From Saccharothrix saharensis (GTDB lineage Bacteria; Actinomycetota; Actinomycetes; Mycobacteriales; Pseudonocardiaceae), in contig NZ_VFPP01000001.1 in assembly GCF_006716745.1 (NCBI RefSeq), positions 5,529,386-5,593,385 on the forward strand: a stretch of DNA of 64,000 nucleotides, given 5' to 3'. Numbering within the stretch: the first letter of the stretch is position 1; each line of letters starts with the position of its first letter. Of the stretch, positions 61,201 to 64,000 are shown piece by piece. The notes under the pieces were generated by a model. It ran no database searches and was not told the DNA's origin. It was given only the letters and a program-made list of their open reading frames with translations. Made by a program: the position numbers and the translations under genes.

Positions 61201-64000
61201 GCCCGCGCTGGCCGCCGCCGCGAGGCCGACGTCGTTGGCGGTGGTGAGGTTGGTGGCGGTGCCCGTGGCCGTGCCGGACTGGGCCGTCATGTCCACCTTG
61301 GTGGTGGTGGACGGCGTGCTCGTGACGGCGGCGACGTCGGAGGGCGGGTGCATCGTGGCGCGGACGTTGGCCTCGTACCAGGTGCCGTCGATCTTGACCT
61401 GGAAGTCGCGGCCCTGCCCGAGGAACGACTCGAAGTCGTTCTCCAGCGCGCTCTCGATGACCTTGGCGTCCCCCGGCGTGATGCCGCTCATGGCGGCGGT
61501 GACGTGCTGCGCGCCCCGCACGTCGGTGGGTGCGATCGTGCCGAGCGCCTTGCCCTGCTGGAAGAAGTCCGGCAGGTTCCGCGTCGCGAGCACGGGGCCC
61601 GGTGCCGGGTTGGGCGCGGGGTTCGGGGCGGGTGCGGGTGCGGGTGCCGGGGCGGCGTTGGCGTTGGCCGGGGCGGTCAGGGTGACCATCGGGATCGGCG
61701 CGGAGATGGTCGGCCGTGGGGGCGCCGGCCGGGTGCCGGGTGTGGTCGGCGGTGCGGTTCGGGTGGTCGGGTTGTCGGGTCGTGGGGGTCCGGTGAAGTA
61801 CTCGTCCAGCATGGTCTGGAACGAGGTGGTGGGGTTGAAGTTGTTCCAGGACGTGGGTTTGCGGTTGAACTCGCGGTTGAGCAGGTCGATGTTGTTCTGG
61901 TAGCGGACGGTGCCGTCGGGGAACTGGTTGTACTGCGGGGTTCGGCCGTCGCGCCGGGCGAGGGCGTCGGTGATCCGGCGGGCCAGGAGCTCGGTCATGG
62001 CTTCGTCGGGGTTGATGTTGCGGTTGTAGAGGCCGCCCTTGCCCTCTTGGTGTGCGAAGGTCCGGTCGCTGCCCACGGAGTGGACGTGCATGAACTCGTG
62101 GGTGAGCAGGTGGCGGATGGCGTCGGCTTTGCGGGCGGGGTCGGTGGTGAGGCCGTCGAGGTGGTTGGTGTTGAGCAGCACGTGTCCGTTGATGGCCCGG
62201 GCGGGGTTGGTGAGGGTGCTGTCGATCAACGCCTGCCGGGTCGCGTCGACGTCGCCGTTCGGGCCGACCTTGGCCCGCACGACCTGGTCCAGCAGGGCGT
62301 CGAGGCGGTCGGCGGTGGCGAGGTCGCCGTCGTTGAGCCGGCGCAGGAAGTCCGGGGACAGGATCTCGTCGCGGACCTGGCGCGCGTCGACGTCGCCTTG
62401 GGTGTCGGTCTCCAGTGCCGTGTCCAGCTCCTGCTGGAGCGCGAAGTGCTTGGCGAACGTCTGCTCGTCGAGCTGCACGACCAGGTCGGGGTTCACGTTC
62501 GGCGTGGTGGTGATGCCGTGGTTGGTGTCGAGGGTGCCGAACAGCGCGTCGAAACCGGCCCGGATCTGGCCGATGTCGACCGGGACGCCCGCGATCTCCA
62601 GCGTCGCCGGGGGGATGTCGGCGGGCAGGAGGTCGAGGATGCCGTCGGTCAGGGTGGTGTCCCTGACGTCCGCGAACGGCTGCGCCGGGGTGGCGGGTGC
62701 GTTCACCTGCACCGGGGGCGCGCCGGGCGGCGGCGGTGCGGCCGGTCCGGTGGTCGTGCCCGGTGTCGCGGCGCTGGTCGTGGTGCCCGGCGGTGGCGGT
62801 GGTGGCGGGGGTGCCGTCTGCTGCGTGAAGGTCGACCCCGGCGGCGGGGGCGGCGGCGGAGGAGCGGGCGGACCGACCGAGCGGACGGTGGTCCGGGCGT
62901 CGCTCCGCGTGTCGGTCCGGGCCGACGGGTGGGTGTCCGGCTGCGTGCCGAACTCGGGCGGGCGCGGCGGTGGGGTCTGGCGGGGCGAGTCCGGGTCGTG
63001 CAGGGTGGCGTGGCTCGCGTCGGGCACCATCACCTGGCTGTCGGTGGTGCGCTCGATCTGCCACAGGTGCCGCGGCTTGATCGTCGGGTCGCCGTGCACG
63101 CCCGTGCCCATCAGGCCGTCGTCGTTCACCACGAGGTTGGACGGGGTGTGCCCGGGCGGCAGCGGCTTGCCGTCGCTGTTGAAGATGCGGGCGTCCGGGC
63201 CGGCCGCGTCCTTGTACTCGTCCGGCAGGCCGAAGTAGTGCGCGACCTCGTGGGCGAGCACGTTCGACGAGGTCTGCGTGCCCCAGTTGAGCTGGTCGGC
63301 GTCGGTCGACTTCGTCACGTCGATCGTGGTGTGCGCCTGCGCGGGGTCGGTGACGAACTCCACCCTGGCGTGGAACTGGTCACCGGAGGGCAGCCGGTAG
63401 CCCTGGTTCAGCAACCGGTCGACGCCCTCGGCGGTCTTCGTCCGCACGCCGTCCACATCGGACCCGGTGATGCCGTCACCGGGCTTGAGGTGGACCTTGA
63501 GGGTGTACTCCTTGACCCACTTGCCGGGGGCGACCTCCATCCGGCGCACGTCGTGCCGGACGAGGCCGGTGATGGAGTTGACGGTGCCCGGCGTGCTCGA
63601 CCGCTGCACGTCGGCGACTTCGGTGTCCACCGTGCGCACGGGTGCCTTGTCGCGCACCGGGTCCCACAGCGCCGAGGGCTGCGGGTTCTTCGGCGCGGAC
63701 CAGTCCGACGTGGACGCGGTGCTGTGCCGCCAGGACTCGTCGGCGGCGACGTCCTTGGTGGTTCCCGCCGGGGGGACGACGTCCGGTGTGATGACGCCGT
63801 CCGGCGTGGGGACGTTGGACGGCGCGGGGACGTCGGGCGGTGGGGCGGCTCGCGTGACCGACGGGTTGTCCGGCCGGGGGGTGCCGAAGTACTCGTCGAC
63901 CATGGTCTGGAAGGCGCTGTCGGCGTCGAACTTGACCCACTTGCTGTTCTTGTTGAGCTCCTTGTTCAGGTCGTTGACGTTGTCCTGGTAGCGGTTGGCG
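55246..64000 (-). CDS. Giant repeat protein with two metalloprotease-like units, 5' end outside window
   Basis: The frame is open from beyond the window end to the stop at 55246 (over 2900 codons); the N-terminus lies outside. From the N-terminal side, two related units each carry a HExxH zinc motif: HEVAH at 63238-63252 (followed by GLPDEY) and HEFMH at 62086-62100 (followed by a later Glu in INPDEAMTELLA). Each unit ends with a related sequence (FQTMVDEYFG, FQTMLDEYFT) and a Pro-rich linker. About six diverged beta-rich repeats (about 61560-57000) follow, then a coiled coil of about 300 residues (about 56930-56020), a Thr/Pro linker, and a C-terminal globular domain (NIPPVNLRHEVVTAATG to VHVDLAVVHGVATYRPR). 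No family is recognised for the whole. It is probably a secreted or surface effector, which is inference. Confidence 0.8.
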   Translation of the reverse strand, partial: ANRYQDNVNDLNKELNKNSKWVKFDADSAFQTMVDEYFGTPRPDNPSVTRAAPPPDVPAPSNVPTPDGVITPDVVPPAGTTKDVAADESWRHSTASTSDWSAPKNPQPSALWDPVRDKAPVRTVDTEVADVQRSSTPGTVNSITGLVRHDVRRMEVAPGKWVKEYTLKVHLKPGDGITGSDVDGVRTKTAEGVDRLLNQGYRLPSGDQFHARVEFVTDPAQAHTTIDVTKSTDADQLNWGTQTSSNVLAHEVAHYFGLPDEYKDAAGPDARIFNSDGKPLPPGHTPSNLVVNDDGLMGTGVHGDPTIKPRHLWQIERTTDSQVMVPDASHATLHDPDSPRQTPPPRPPEFGTQPDTHPSARTDTRSDARTTVRSVGPPAPPPPPPPPGSTFTQQTAPPPPPPPPGTTTSAATPGTTTGPAAPPPPGAPPVQVNAPATPAQPFADVRDTTLTDGILDLLPADIPPATLEIAGVPVDIGQIRAGFDALFGTLDTNHGITTTPNVNPDLVVQLDEQTFAKHFALQQELDTALETDTQGDVDARQVRDEILSPDFLRRLNDGDLATADRLDALLDQVVRAKVGPNGDVDATRQALIDSTLTNPARAINGHVLLNTNHLDGLTTDPARKADAIRHLLTHEFMHVHSVGSDRTFAHQEGKGGLYNRNINPDEAMTELLARRITDALARRDGRTPQYNQFPDGTVRYQNNIDLLNREFNRKPTSWNNFNPTTSFQTMLDEYFTGPPRPDNPTTRTAPPTTPGTRPAPPRPTISAPIPMVTLTAPANANAAPAPAPAPAPNPAPNPAPGPVLATRNLPDFFQQGKALGTIAPTDVRGAQHVTAAMSGITPGDAKVIESALENDFESFLGQGRDFQVKIDGTWYEANVRATMHPPSDVAAVTSTPSTTTKVDMTAQSGTATGTATNLTTANDVGLAAAASAGVGPYGSLAGKVQLATPATTLNTSSGTVDQRIIRGGESSTNVDVPVSFEITLTAANGTARPTQVVNGGITLAVPNDLETIASSGNAQPAAALPPGWGAKLEHPAPEAVTDFDAKQAFADVAAKMHPSITRIGAPGRTALQDFLNPTTVRDNLGAMLGGWVTSPDLISPHGSKANAVQMKATLLTAELVGTANAGQLRLHESQSTGSTLSTTTKAGFDIAAGVGGGMGLPNVIGGAAGVTGGYSARTVETSNSGTTSSTRTGIQLKGDVGLYKVTANVHIRTPNGADVVMPVTTYMRVGLPEAAALTLPVPPGTDAGLTKPGTAGTKYLPPYLAADLAAGNVKVGEFGPGAQVQAQVQATLRDLPGFAKFLPGWNAPDAGARKGQGLADVAEAMANQRKLDAELSPTALKTKMDSLLGQGVQVQLKRRGLSTNDYVNITVRARPANTSHLGQVDARNVRGSANTAPKLDSTTATQKSVNVGVEGKVTFPVKTGNASLTPTPQFGAKYTYGWGSKNTGGATVTSTGLNVGSPNAQVFSQDLEFDVEITTFSRNRAWVKRVTPGSPFLQVPEPKLVAKTGGPNPPGVANLDQIRGPVHLWVSDSSSLDNDPSGFRPGTPVATRLDQPPTIKQLLNPPTPRPPAPDFLHVEAVVNTETVRDQAIEALNRAAKGDSSLTVPGTEARNQIDKLFSPESIKANLRKLTETGMQENGLKYGRRVTDRSGAIGMAIELGNPKLVSISDDTGTENAVTGGYKAGDAKTSSHTVDLTGGVNVPVKPNVAPPPAGQPKPASGSGGVAVAGKVTPFSSSKTSATEVTGSVDRNFVTPPSARTVLIQLDADVTLVGESRSGNVVYGGTPRVEGAKVTLPGGVFVRVSEDVARELGVLPNVQPKTPPPAFGTMTPPATLTPDHPSSLGLSTLDTAPDLSGVVSGLIKDLNEQTGGRFKSDLVPDSVLKDSMNNFQRLVDFTSPTSVKAMIDSALDGGVPLLLHQPGTFGKDTYQVTLKARITDPPSFAGVVNDGVDMEHTIAGGRKVTDGQGRATGWGVGLKSPGLAQPGSANPNVSGGVGVIAAANVGQQHSSTVTKATTVQFGHLHAAGGPAAKYTVPIEFELVVEKGDQVVTRATGQPQDIGVRLHADNQKVFTPAATPPAGYSSTTTAQPAAQGTPQAATTWQRSGTPSALPGKASVENLRGARDLRAAAIQALTAAGANQGITGKGTGSLNTLLSTLSSENLQAALPGMLDGPLDVPGLHEAALTFGQHADVKVYAKLVNPRLGGLSDGVNLENPKSSVSTTSGEAKHSETGDVSAGWATGSAAVERNQDPKDTAGFTTGGVETRHAAEDAEALSGGATHNKVNNLKPQGRTGLVEFDVEYRVVATIGGRTGVVDLAVPGSASVRMPSPEAEAVLGRDLGAELSDAQTAVKDTAKAWRDAELEVDRARHDAQTVINRVAAEVARLQRDLTESQGRHNDAIGDFTAKNGTVPALEQAVRDARTLRDDAAGVVADLREQAARLDAAHQAARDALGDADADVRATARDLAAANLEVEAAQTRLDDAQAALDVAQGNLDTYLDNRAEDAPPIATDQAVKDLVGEVDNARAARDAREAEVGTATEVADRARAEHGKAVGTQADLQRKADDAGRAASRAQSDLDVADGNLDTLQGRLDNAGTALDNGRDAAARAGTARDAAQRAHQQVEQTIAALEAEITAAEVTLDNRRTAADALQRDWWNARIEVDQRIADFNRQNTPTTTPPADPGTTTTSATTGTTTTTSTTTGAQPTTTRTRPAPPQAPPPATTTTPAPPQPAPIPPTTGGPSTPNTPIVPPPHVPAPPRVAPTLVDEAFQHLRFTANDLLPTAPPPAPGGLFAAVAQVANIPPVNLRHEVVTAATGLPEHVAEFTATHPMRRTHLYGALVENLNWSLQDPAENARAGNARDLAGRLIATRLGVNLVIHLPGVPQPLRLPPFTGPVQPEVHVDLAVVHGVATYRPR

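Overview
The window is high-GC, gene-dense, GTG-rich actinomycete DNA. Its gene content (FbiC for coenzyme F420, an imuA'-imuB-dnaE2 mutasome, type II NADP isocitrate dehydrogenase, a CpnT/TNT-like toxin, SCO4848-type and DUF3017 membrane proteins) points to a Pseudonocardiaceae-like filamentous actinobacterium such as a Saccharothrix, Lentzea or Actinosynnema relative. The genus is an inference. I see no insertion sequence, integrase, phage gene or CRISPR array.

Layout. 1-6.6 kb: the end of a small membrane protein gene, then a translationally coupled SOS mutasome operon (imuA', imuB, a 73-aa ORF, dnaE2) behind a perfect LexA box. 6.8-11.5 kb: a long hairpin, a DHFR-like protein divergent from a TetR regulator, DUF3017, folD and two transporters. 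11.5-23.3 kb: a WXG100/polymorphic-toxin island. It holds a YbaB-like protein, a WXG100 protein, a 2040-aa multidomain toxin, a YezG-like immunity protein and two proteins that join a YezG-like domain to a TNT domain. A pentapeptide-repeat gene closes it tail to tail. 24-37.4 kb: mdh, an inositol-phosphatase-like enzyme, a TetR/epimerase pair, an ABC-2 exporter, an ArsR/MFS pair, a Ser/Thr kinase, an HhH-GPD glycosylase-like protein, a GH26 secreted glycosidase and a DnaJ-NERD fusion.

37.4-55 kb: two tandem tRNA-like elements, a Cys-rich small protein, a YdjM-type membrane hydrolase with a near-consensus LexA box, icd, an SH3-type protein, xth, a Tat-exported metallophosphoesterase, fbiC, trpS, a YihY/BrkB protein, two small membrane proteins, a D,D-carboxypeptidase, a repeat/hairpin array and sdhCDAB. 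55.2-64 kb: the 3' 8.7 kb of one giant gene (more than 2900 codons, N-terminus outside the window). It encodes two HExxH metalloprotease-like units, about six diverged beta-rich repeats, a long coiled coil and a C-terminal globular domain.

How it fits together. Two separate loci carry LexA boxes, so the window contributes to the SOS response. mdh, icd and sdhCDAB are three TCA-cycle steps at separate loci. The most novel parts are the toxin island, where two downstream proteins fuse immunity-type domains to TNT domains that appear to lack the catalytic glutamine, the tandem tRNA-like pair with covarying acceptor stems, and the giant repeat protein.
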